From positions 4,154,001 through 4,218,000 of the forward strand of contig OZ004587.1 in the NCBI GenBank assembly GCA_963924555.1: DNA of 64,000 bases. Reading direction: 5' to 3'. A program made the translations under genes and the position numbers. Under the pieces are notes generated by a model, which was not told the origin of the DNA, did no database searches, and saw nothing but the letters and a program-made list of their open reading frames with translations. This DNA comes from Crambe crambe (lineage: Eukaryota > Porifera > Demospongiae > Poecilosclerida > Crambeidae). Below, piece after piece: positions 32,690-42,889 of the stretch (its first letter is position 1; each line of letters opens with the position of its first letter).

Positions 32690-33185
32690 CATGACCACGT
32701 TTTAATATCAAAGTGTTCCTCATGTCCAGCTCTTTAAGATGCACCAGAGTTATGATTATATATATTTTAAACTTAAGTTGCTCTTCATTGGATATATCAG
32801 TGGTTTCATCCACCATGATTGTTAGAAAGGAGAGTCATGGATGATACTAAGAAGCTTCCTCGGAACACTACTTTTTTTATTGGTTTTCATATGAAATGAA
32901 TTTCTTCCAGCTTTGATCTAACCACTTAACAAAAGGTGGGGGTCTTCAACCCTAAGACTAAGTAATATTGCTTCATTGTGGCCACATAAAGCAAGACCCT
33001 GTCTTGGTAAATACCACACACTGATATTAGATTATCTATGTATGGCTTCTTGTTTTGAACATCTGAAAACATTTGCAAACTATTTTATCCTTTTCCAATT
33101 TGAAAATCTGTGAAATCACCCACACAAATCTGGACATTTTTCATAAAACATTAAAGACTTCTCAATTGTGCACTTAACATATCCA
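32690..33185 (-). pseudogene. hAT transposase relic (DUF4371 type), copy 1
   Basis: On the minus strand, 32,781-32,823 reads IMVDETTDISNEEQL, the signature around the first catalytic Asp of DUF4371/ZMYM-type hAT transposases. More N-terminal matter lies to the right (GIYQDRVLLYVATMKQY-like, about 32,950-33,030). Frameshifts and stops separate the pieces. Same relic at 56.4, 58.7 and 60.8 kb. Confidence 0.6.
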
Positions 33186-33249
33186 AAACATGGACTGCTA
33201 CCCTATAATTATATCTCCATTTTGAACTGTTGTATTCAATAGCCAGAGC

Positions 33250-33690
33250 GAGTCACACATTGAGTACCTAATCTAATTCTGGTCTCAAATTTGAGTACCC
33301 ATTCTAATTCAAGACTCCAATTAGAGTACCTAATCTTACCCAGATCTCTAATTTGAGTACCAATTCTTACTCAAATTTGAGTGTGTACCTAATTCAGGAC
33401 TCAAATTTGAGTACACGTTCTAATTCAGGACTCACTTTTTAAGGACTCAAATTAGAATACCTAATCTTATCCAGTTATCAAATTTGAGTACCTAGTCTAA
33501 TTTATGTCTCAAATTAGAGTATTCAAGACTTAAATTTGAGTACCTAATCTTATTTTACTTAGACTCAAAAATTAGAGTACCCAGTACTCCAATTCAAGTA
33601 CCTATTTCAATTCAGGACTCAAATTATGTACTTAATCTTGTACCTAATCTTACTTACTTGGACTCTTATTGAATACTTGATCAAAATTCA
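33250..33690. repeat. Palindromic minisatellite, array 4
   Basis: Nearly the same array as at 61,455-61,890, confirming that copies 3 and 4 of the upstream block are recent duplicates. Confidence 0.88.
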
Positions 33691-33995
33691 GGGCTTGTAT
33701 CTTTCAATAATGGCTCATACATACAGTATATAAGGGATATGTGTATGTACGTTCTAACATACACTGCACTTCATTTTGTCCTTGTCTTGCTCCACATCCC
33801 CTAGTAGTTTATATGAGAAGCCACAGACAAGGGACTCTTCTAGTGAAGAACATATCACTATTAGAATCAGAGCTCAAGATAATCAGCATCACCTTGTTTT
33901 ATACTGAAAACTTTGAAATACTAGCCAAATAAATACAAAGAGTGTGCATTAATTGACATGAATAAGTGATGTTATGTGTGTAGTTACACCGACTA

Positions 33996-34828
33996 CCATA
34001 GGGCAGGTTAATTTCGTCAGGAAAAAATTCCGTCATATCAGGAATCGTTACAGAGGTTTGCACGGTTCTTGCACCTTGAAGTGCCACGCACATGCTCATT
34101 ATAATTCCATAGCAATGACTTCTTGTGAGCCTTGCAGTGAGGACCTTCGTTGGCGAATTGTGTGGCAGACAGAAGCTCTTCACTATACTAGTCAACTTTG
34201 TCTAGCTACACTATCACAAGAAGTCGTCATTCTACTATATTGCCATGGAATTTACACGCATGTGTGTGGCGCTTTCCATCAATAAAGGTGCAAGAACCGT
34301 GCAGACTCTGTATACTAATGAAAAAATTGAACAGATAAATCTAGCACATGCGCATTGAAGACGAAATTTTTCCCCCGCCCAGTGTCTGTTGAAGCAAAGA
34401 TGGACTATTTCGAGAGAGAGACTTGCGTTTGTGGATATCACAAACGCACCCTTGTTGCTGGCTAACCTCGTTAGACATCTTAATGTATGGACCTCTCTTT
34501 TTAACCTGACGCATCTCTTCAATTGCACTGTTAGCTGCTTCTATAGCCTTTGGTGATATCAAAGCGGACAATGGTCCATCAGGATTGGGGAGATCCCTAC
34601 CAGGTATAACTTTGAAGTATTTGAGAAGAGCCATGAGCAGCATTTGGAGCAATTCTCTTACAGCATTCTCTAGCTAGCTCTCGCATGAAGTGATTGACGA
34701 TCTACCACGTGTGTGCTATGCAAAAAATATGTGCAAAAATTTATGACAGTAAAAAATTATAATTTCAACTTTATACCAATGGTGAAATAGACGAACTTTT
34801 TTCCTGACGAAATTAACCCGCCCTACGG
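33996..34828. mobile_element. TA-duplicating DNA transposon, internally deleted, copy 2
   Basis: 833 bp, the same element at the same position in the block as 269-1094, flanked by TA on both sides. Minor indels distinguish it from the other copies, so it was inserted before the block was duplicated. Confidence 0.85.
34341..34634 (-). pseudogene. Transposase N-terminal fragment inside the TA element, copy 2
   Basis: From an ATG at 34,634 it keeps the MALLKYFKVIPGRDLPNPDG start and the KKRGPYIKMSNE basic stretch found in copy 1, then runs into unrelated sequence. No catalytic domain. Confidence 0.5.
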
Positions 34829-35299
34829 TATGAGATGCTATAGTTGAAAACTACATACTGAATAGCTCTGAAATGGACGTTCTAGAAAGTAGGAAGTGCT
34901 AATCAGTATGAAACTGTAGTTTTCAACTTTGGCATCTCATAAGTCGGTGTAACTACTTGCCTTATTATTCATGAGCAACCAAAGTGACTTCATAGTTACT
35001 GTACTCATTATTAGTTGTGATTTTCTAAATTCTAGTTGCTGCATGATCTCTAAGTAGTCATACATGTAGCTGTAATTAGCCAGTGATTGTTTACTACACA
35101 TACAATGGTACATTACATGCTGTAATTACAGTCAACATGTAAACAACGACATTATCATGTGTGGTGTGTGACATACAGGGCACAATCCATAAACTTCCAA
35201 CTTAGTAGCTCTATGAGAATATTAGTACTAGAGTGTGAGTTTTCTTCCTTCACATCACAGGACTATATCGGGAGAGACTTGAAGGACCCACGACTCGAC

Positions 35300-36535
35300 A
35301 TGATAGTCTCAGCAGAAACAACAACCGAATACAGCTCGCAATTGCACGAGGCAGCCACAGCTGGAAAGTTAGACTTGGTGAAGCAGCTCATAGCAAAAGG
35401 CCACAACCCTATGGTGAAGGATAGATATGATTATACTGCTCTCCATCGTGCAGCTCTCTATGGTAAACTAGATATTATCAAGTTCTTAATCGAAGAAGTG
35501 TCGTGTAACCCAGCTCCCTCTGGCTGGCATGGAACAACTCCTCTACACCTTGCAGCTAACATGGGACATCTCTCAATCGTGGAATACCTGATAGAAAAGC
35601 ACCAAGTAGATCCCCTCAGCCAGGATGAGGAAGGTTGCTCCCCTCTACATAGAGCCTGTGTGGGTGGTGATTTGAATGTAGTGAAATTCATGATGAAGAC
35701 AATGCTCGAGTACATGAAAATAGAAGAAATATTTACCGATTCCTCAAAACATGAAACTACTCCCATTCATGAAGCTGCCTTGAGAGGGCATCTTAACATT
35801 GTGAAATATATGATCAGTGAGTGCAAGTGTGATCCCAACATTCGTGATGGTAATTATGGTAGAGGACCTCTCTTTCTTGCTGCACAGGAGGGTCACTTGT
35901 CCATTGTCAAGTTCTTGACATTGGAGTGTGGTTGTGACCCTGAGAGTACAGACATGGAACAGTCGACCCCACTAGATATTGCTGCAAAGAATGGACACTT
36001 GCCAGTAATCAAGTTCCTTTCTCAAGAAATGAAGAGTAATCCCAACTACAGGGACGAGTGCAACAACACTCCCCTTCATTCAGCAGCCCTTGCTGGTCAT
36101 TGTGAAGTGGTGGAGTATTTCATCAACACCTTGCATTGCAGCCCAAACACTCCTGGTCAGTATGGAAGAATGCCATTACATATGGCTTCCCAAGAGGGTC
36201 ACCTCAACCTTGTCAAGAACCTCGTTGAAAAGTACGCCTGTGAACTTAATAGCCTGGACTACAATAAAGTCACACCTCTCCACATGGCAGCTATGTTTGG
36301 ACACTTGTCCATCGTCCATTATCTCACCCAGAACAAAGAATGTAATAACATGTACCAAGATATCAATGGAAATACTCCACTCCATTGGGCTGCCGAGTTC
36401 AGTCAACTCTCAGTAGTCAAACATTTCGTTGAACATCTCCATTGTCCCCCACACACCAAAAACAAGTTTAACAAGACACCACTCCAGTTGGCCCTAGAGA
36501 AGGGTCACAGTGAGGTGGTTGATTATTTACAATAA
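35300..36535 (+). CDS. ANK3: ankyrin-repeat protein, about 12 repeats
   Basis: Encodes about 411 residues, the most regular of the four long copies: twelve ankyrin units from QLHEAATAGKLDLVKQL to PLQLALEKGHSEVVDYLQ. As in the siblings, the frame is open back to an acceptor tract (here before 35,266), so the shown ATG at 35,300 is the conserved internal one and an earlier exon is expected. In this copy alone the upstream in-frame stop is changed (TGA to TGT), which opens the frame to an ATG at 35,213; I do not take this as the true start because it would translate the conserved intron. A partial duplicate of its last two repeats follows at 36,791. Confidence 0.87.
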   Translation: MIVSAETTTEYSSQLHEAATAGKLDLVKQLIAKGHNPMVKDRYDYTALHRAALYGKLDIIKFLIEEVSCNPAPSGWHGTTPLHLAANMGHLSIVEYLIEKHQVDPLSQDEEGCSPLHRACVGGDLNVVKFMMKTMLEYMKIEEIFTDSSKHETTPIHEAALRGHLNIVKYMISECKCDPNIRDGNYGRGPLFLAAQEGHLSIVKFLTLECGCDPESTDMEQSTPLDIAAKNGHLPVIKFLSQEMKSNPNYRDECNNTPLHSAALAGHCEVVEYFINTLHCSPNTPGQYGRMPLHMASQEGHLNLVKNLVEKYACELNSLDYNKVTPLHMAAMFGHLSIVHYLTQNKECNNMYQDINGNTPLHWAAEFSQLSVVKHFVEHLHCPPHTKNKFNKTPLQLALEKGHSEVVDYLQ

Positions 36536-36790
36536 CCATACAAAATTAGCTGATTATTCTTCACCATTATCTGTTTTACTTCTATTTTTAATCTTAGTTT
36601 GTATTACTCACCTAAGCTTGTTTATGTTTATTACAATGATCTATTATTGCAATGAACCATTAATTGTGATTAGTAACTACTTGTTTGGCTTGCTGTGTAA
36701 TGGGGTGATATAATGATGTAATGGTGGGTGGAGCAAGAAAAATGCTTGATTAGATAATGAGTGGTGTATCTAGAGTTTGAGCTAGGAGGG

Positions 36791-37018
36791 GCCATCGTCC
36801 ATTATCTAACCCAGAACAAAGAATGTAATAACATGTACCAAAATATCAATGGAGATACTCCACTCCATGCTGCTGCCATGTTTGGTCAACTCTCAATAGT
36901 CAAACATTTCGTTGAACGTCTCCATTGTTCCCCACACACCAAGAACAAGTTTAACAAGACACCACTCCAGCTGGCCCTAGAGAAGGGTCACAGTGAGGTG
37001 GTTGATTATTTACAATAA
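36791..37018 (+). pseudogene. ANK4: duplicated 3' fragment of an ANK gene
   Basis: Seventy-five codons match the last two and a half repeats of ANK3 (IVHYLTQNKECNNMYQ to EVVDYLQ) and end at the same stop codon, with the same 3' flank. There is no start, promoter or acceptor of its own that I can see. It may serve as an alternative terminal exon, but a dead duplicate is simpler. Confidence 0.75.
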
Positions 37019-39160
37019 CCATACAAAATTAACTAATCATGCTTCACCATTATCTCTTTTTTTAATTTTAGTTTGTATTACTCACCTAAGCTTGTTTATA
37101 TTTATTACAATGATCTATTATTCTATACCTTCTTTTAGAAAAAAATAATTTTTTTCGGAAAAAAAAATTATGAAGGAGCGTTCAAAACGGATTTGTATTG
37201 GTATCATTTTAAAGCACATAATCTGGCGTTTTAGTATGGTACATCAAACTTTGTTCTTAGGATAATTATACTGAACATCTCATGCAGCTACTATGTGGCT
37301 TGTACACTTTACAAGCCTTTAACAGCTTTTCATGTTTTGCACCCATTACCTGTCTCAAGTAGCTACTATCAGTAAAGAAAAAATATCACAGTCCTAAATT
37401 GTGCAGATCAGTAATTACAAGTGTAGAGTTCATGGTTGTCCAAGTCCCAGTGCCAGGATACTTTCAACCACTCTGGAGTTAATTACTGTATTCACTCATA
37501 TCAATAGCTAGCTACAATAATAAGATGAGACAAAAAGAGTCATATAAATCTCAGTTTTTAAGAGATAATAAAATGTTCACGTGATTAGTATATAACTACT
37601 TCTTCTTTGGCTTGCTGTGTAATGGGGTCGTGTAATGATGATGTAATGGTGGGTGGAGCAACAAAGAATGCTTCACAAGGTAATTGCTTCATAATGAGTG
37701 ATATGGGATATGTTATTATCGTGAAAAAGTGTCTAGAGAGGTGTGCTAATCTATGCAATCCAAAGGATAAAGAGTATCGAGAATACCCTGGTAGTGGAAT
37801 AAAGGCAGACTTGGACTAGCTACCATACCAAGCATCTCATATGTGGCTTATTATAGGGTACTTTGGTTTGAAATGAAGGTACCGGTGACTGGTTACTGAA
37901 GTTACAAAGGTTACAAATGTCTTCCTAGCTATATATACAACTTAGTGTGTAGCTACCTGGATACTAAAGTCATATGGTTTCAAAGTAACTGGTTACAAAA
38001 GTTACAAAGGTTACAATGTCAATAAGAGCAGCAGCAAAAGCATAATTATTACGAAGAGCTTGATGAATACAATAACTCCATAGTAACTCCATAGTAACTC
38101 CACAGTTGTGGATAATATTCTGGCACTGGGACCAAGGCAGACTTGGACAACTATACTAATCAATGCAGGATGAAGAATATCAAGGAACCATCCATCTCAT
38201 AACTATGTGTCTTTATTATAGGGTACTTTGGTTTGAAATGAAGCTACTGGTAACTGGTTACAGAAGTCACAAAGGTTACAAATGTCTTCCTAGCAACATA
38301 TACCACTTAGCGTGTAGCCACCTGGATACTAAAGTCATATGGTTTCAAAGTAACTGGTTACAAAAGTTACAAAGGTATAGGAATAGCTTGAGGACTAACT
38401 ACTCTCTTTCCTGTGGTGTAGCAGTAAGTAATGTAGCTATTTCTACGTTTCACAAGTTTATGCAAATAAAAAAGAAAGTGGCACTTGTTCATGGCACACA
38501 TTATCTTCTTATGCCTGCTGAGCCAGGCAAATGTTTGTTCAGAGGCCATGGTGGTTTTCAGCCCTTAAATTACATTATTTTGGCCTGCAAGATTGTTCTC
38601 TGTGGTTCCGCATGTGGAGACCATCAATTATTGTATAAAAATCATCAAGTTACCTGTAATAAGCTATCAACTGTGCTATATTTGAATGTTATTGCCATAA
38701 CTTGGTGATGTTGGACAAGATATACTTCAGGTCTCCAGGCAAAGGTAAAGGTGATTTAGTGACTATAAGGTTATCGAGGTGACACATGTTGTCATAAGAT
38801 GAAATTATTTTCCGACACCCAATTCTTCCTAATAATTCAAAGGCAGCCACTAACAATGTCAGAACCAAAAAAGAAGACTTGTGCTGGACTGGTAGCTTGT
38901 ACACTTACAAGCCTTTGTGGCTTGTGGCTTGTAGCTTGCATGTCGTTTGTAGCTTGTAGCTGTAGCTTGTACACCTACAAACCTTTCATGTTTTGCACAA
39001 TAAGACCCCTTTTCTCTCATATGTTATAGTTACGTATGCAAGCTTGGCATTGCATGTCACAGTCCTAAATTGTGCAGATAATGCCATCCAAATTTTTTTA
39101 CGCACAAGCACACCGGACCACTCAAGATTCTGTGGATACACCCCTGTCAAAATATCCATA
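37019..39160. repeat. Downstream ANK repeat block, copy 3
   Basis: Near-identical to 2,900-3,840 over 37,240-38,190, then parallel to 17,880-19,090. GTAACTGGTTAC-type motifs at 37,880-38,022 and 38,244-38,375. It ends in a truncated piece of the 45,076 element type (ending near 39,150) fused directly to the ANK5 upstream flank. No gene supported, including the 181-codon frame at 38,163. Confidence 0.7.
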
Positions 39161-39268
39161 AACTTCCAACTTAGTAGCTTATTGAGAATATTAGTACTAG
39201 AGTGAGAGTTTTCTTCCTTCACATCACAGGACTATATCGGGAGAAACTTGAAGGACCCACGACTGGAC

Positions 39269-40488
39269 ATGATAGTCTCAGCAGAAACAACAACCGAATA
39301 CAGCTCACAATTGCACGAGGCAGCCACAGCTGGAAAGTTAGACTTGGTCAAGCAGCTCATAGCAAAAGGCCACAACCCTATGGTGAAGGATAGATATAAT
39401 TATACTGCTCTCCATCGTGCAGCTCTCTATGGTAAACTAGATGTTAGCTATCAAGTTCTTAATCGAAGAAGTGTCATGCAACCCAGCTCCCTCTGGCTGG
39501 CATAGAACAACTCCTCTACACTCTGCAGCCGAAGCAGGACATATCTCAATCGTCGAATACCTGATAGAGAAGCACCAAGTAGATCCCCTCAGCCAGGATG
39601 AGGAAGGCCTCTCCCCTCTACATAGAGCCTGTATGAGTGGTGATTTAAGTGTGGTGAAATTCATGATGAAGACAATGCTCGAGTACATGAAAATAGAAGA
39701 AATACTTAGCGATTCTTCAAAACATAAAACAACTCCCATTCACGAAGCAGCATACAATGGACATCTAAACATTGTGAAATATATGATCAGTGAGTGCAAG
39801 TGTGATCCGAACATTCATGGTGGTAATTATGGTAGAGGACCTATTTTTGCTGCTGCCCAGGAGGGTTACTTGTCCATTGTCAAGTTCTTGACATTGGAGT
39901 GTGGTTGTGACCCTGAGAGTACAGACATGGAACAGTCGACCCCACTACAGAGTGCGGATACTTGCCAGTAATCAAGTTCCTTTCACAAGAAATGAAGAGT
40001 AATCCCAACTACAGGGACAAGCACAACAACACTCCCCTTCATGATGCAGTCCTTGCTGGTCATTGTGAAGTGGTGGAGTATTTCATTGACACCTTGCATT
40101 GCAGCCCTAACACTCCTGGTCAACGTGGAGGAATGCCACTACATATGGCTTCCAAAAGGGGTCACCTTAACCTTGTCAAGAACCTCATTGAAAAGTATGC
40201 CTGTGACCCTAATAGCTTGGATGACAATAAAGTCACACCTCTCCACTTTGCAGCTATGAATGGACACTTGTCTATTGTCCATTATCTAATCCAGAACAAA
40301 GAATGTAATAACATGTGCCAGGAGAAACTCCACTCCATTGGGCTGCCAAGTTCGGTCAACTCTCAGTAGTCAAACATTTCATTAAACATCTCCATTGTCC
40401 CCCACACCCCAAAAATAAGTTTAACGTAACACCATTCCAGCTGGCCCTAGAGAAGGGTCGCAGTGAGGTGGTTGATTATTTGCAATAA
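39269..40488 (+). pseudogene. ANK5: frameshifted ankyrin-repeat gene
   Basis: Aligns along its whole length with ANK2 and ANK3 but needs three frames. A 4-bp insertion near 39,447 (GATGTTAGCTATCAAG where the siblings have GATGTTATCAAG), a deletion near 39,950 in the seventh repeat, and a 10-bp deletion near 40,320 in the eleventh each shift the frame. Each open piece still codes for normal ankyrin units, so decay is recent. The start and the acceptor region are conserved. A short truncated product of about 80 residues could still be made from the first frame. Confidence 0.88.
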
Positions 40489-41630
40489 CCATACAAAATT
40501 AACTACTTATGCTTCACCATTATCTATTTTATTTCTATCTTTTGTATTACTCACCTAAGCTTGTTCATGTTTTTTTTAATTTTTTTTAATGATTCGTATG
40601 CCATAACATCCAATGTCTTCTCTTAGAAAAAACAAATTTTTTTTGAAAAAAAAATTATGTAGCTACTTCCAAAAAGGGGTCTTGTGGAGCATTCAAACAG
40701 ATTTGTATTGGTATTATTTTAAAGTAATTAATCTGGTGGTACAAACTTTGTTTGTAGCTACTACGTGGCTTATACACTTCACAAGACTTTAAAAGCTTTT
40801 CATGTTTTGCACAATAAGATTCCTTTTCTCAAGTATGCATTAAAGAAAAGCTTGGAATTGTAAATTATTGTTTATTCATATCAGCTAAGCAGATCATAAA
40901 CTGTGACTTCAAGTGCTGTAACAATATGACCCATTAGGGTTCACACCTCTGTGTTTTGCAGCTAAATTACGATTATTGTAGACACCTCTCCATGGTCCAA
41001 CATCTCACTCAACAGTTTTAAAGTCAAAAAAATAATTATCACTCATTATGAAGCCATTATTTAGTGGTGTATCTTTGTTATCCCACCTACATTATCATTA
41101 CAAGACTCCATGACACAGCAAGAAGTAGTTATGTACTAATCACGATTAATGGTGAACAATTAAACTCTTTATTATCTCTTTAACTGAGTTTTTTTCTTGA
41201 TTATTTCATTTTTTTTGACACATCTCATTAAGCTATTGACGTGAATGTACACAGTGACTTCAGAGTGGTGGAAAGTATCCTGGCACTGGGACCAATTAAG
41301 GCTGACTTGGACAACCATGCTAATCATTGCTATCCAAAGGATATAGCTAAAAGAGTGTCGAGGAAGTAGCTATCCTGGTAGTGGAAGACAGACAACCATG
41401 CCAACCAGCTAAACCCCTAGCAACCAGCAATAACAGCAATAGGGGCTCCATAGCCTGTTTTAAACTGTGAAAGTTATATTACTGTATATATGTAGCAAAC
41501 CCTTCAATTCTCACTCTTTTTTACTCTGTCACTCTTTTTGCATTTGTCATTCCTTTGAAAGTTGATTGTAGAGTAAGGTTGGAAATGTACATCCATATGA
41601 AGCTTTATTAACTAATATAAAAACTTTTTA
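40489..41630. other. Downstream flank of ANK5
   Basis: Diverged version of the ANK 3' block, with a forward copy (41,262-41,310) of a tract found inverted at 3,110-3,150 and 37,435-37,480. No gene recognised. Confidence 0.5.
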
Positions 41631-41792
41631 CGGTAGATAAGGGCATTATGAAACAGTGAGGTATTATGGAACACTTTCTTGGAATCCATTCCCCACATGG
41701 TTAGCCCTGTAGCCCTGTAACCCTAGCCCTAGCCCCTGAATAATGAAAGTGTTCCATGATACCCCACTGTTTCATAATACTCTTATCTACCC
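41631..41792. mobile_element. MITE hairpin with TA duplication
   Basis: 162 bp with inverted arms of about 47 bp (GGTAGATAAGGGCATTATG and GGTAGATAAGAGTATTATG as read from each end) between TA dinucleotides at 41,629-41,630 and 41,793-41,794. A TAGCCCTGTAGCCCTG-like simple repeat forms the centre. Confidence 0.85.
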
Positions 41793-42889
41793 TACCTACG
41801 TACATTTTGAGAACATGCTAATCAACTTTCTCTGTATAGACTCAGTACCGTATAGCTATGCTTTACTGTCAAGTGAATACATTAACGACTCTCTGCAATA
41901 ACAACAGATTAGTTTCTGAAAAGATTAGTTACAACTGCCATAGCTAGCTATAGGTAATGGATGTAAATGTATAGGGATTGTTTTCATATGAGGCTGCAGT
42001 ACATTATATAGCCCAGAGCTATCCTTACTTAACCTTTTTATTTAGAAGAAATTTTTTACGCTTATGGCTATATACTTGTATATATATATATCGCGAATCT
42101 CAATTTACATCACTAGTGTGTGGCTCACTCGCTTCGCTCGTTCACCTAATTATTTACACCTGTCAATAATTATTATAGTAATCATAATAATGAAGGGAAA
42201 TCAGCAGTTCAGTTTAGCTACAGTAGCAATGGCATTTATATGCACATTCTTTTTAAAGAGTCACAATATCTGTCAACAGTTTTCCTTGACCTTTTGCTTT
42301 TCCTCCTTGAGCCTGAAAAATAATAATTAAGCACACTGAGAGTTTGATGCCACATGGATCAGTGCATGGGCACACCATGCATGAAACAATGTAATTATCT
42401 TATCTGATCCTACTTGTGTCAAAAGAAAAAGTCTCACCGAAAGGACTTGTAGACAGTGAGGACAGGTCTTCATCATCAGAAGGAAGGTTAGTCTTGCTAT
42501 TATTTTTGTACAAAAAATGATGCAAGCTGAGCTCAATAATAATGCATGTCCATTGGACTAACTGAGACGGAGGGGATTTATGTGGCCTTTATTAGGATTT
42601 AAGAATATTATTGTGGGGCATAGTACCCTGTCACATGGTTCACGTTTGTCCAAAAAAACCGATTGTACTCCAATATTTTTGTCACAGGTAATAGTAGTAA
42701 GATAATGGATAGTTGAAGGTCGAAGGGATTCTTCTGGTCTAATGGCCAATACTTAATTATGTTCGATTATAAAATATATCAGTGCGGAGGAATGTCCAGA
42801 TCTGCAAATAGTAACTATAATGCATGTACTAATGCATATAATTTATACTAGCTGCACCCAATGGTCATCACAAGACAAAATCTAAACTG
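41793..42889. other. Intergenic, no gene supported
   Basis: AT-rich; short minus frames at 42,327-42,749 could be old exons of the P-loop gene that ends to the right, because some end at donor-like GTGAG or GTAAG sites, but no domain is recognisable. Confidence 0.35.

Larger units (their letters stand above)
31791..33995. repeat. Upstream repeat block, copy 3 (left part)
   Basis: Matches 59,525-62,255 closely and 9,456-11,690 less so. It carries a hAT transposase relic (32,690-33,185) and a minisatellite (33,250-33,690) and continues into the TA element that precedes ANK3. Confidence 0.85.

Noticed and set aside
35159-35299. N-terminal extension of ANK3 to 458 codons
   Set aside because: The extension crosses the conserved splice acceptor, begins at a GTG and is closed by a stop in ANK1, ANK2 and ANK5.
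38163-38708. 181-codon frame in the ANK downstream block
   Set aside because: It consists of the GTAACTGGTTAC-type repeat and is not open in the parallel copy at 17.9-18.5 kb.
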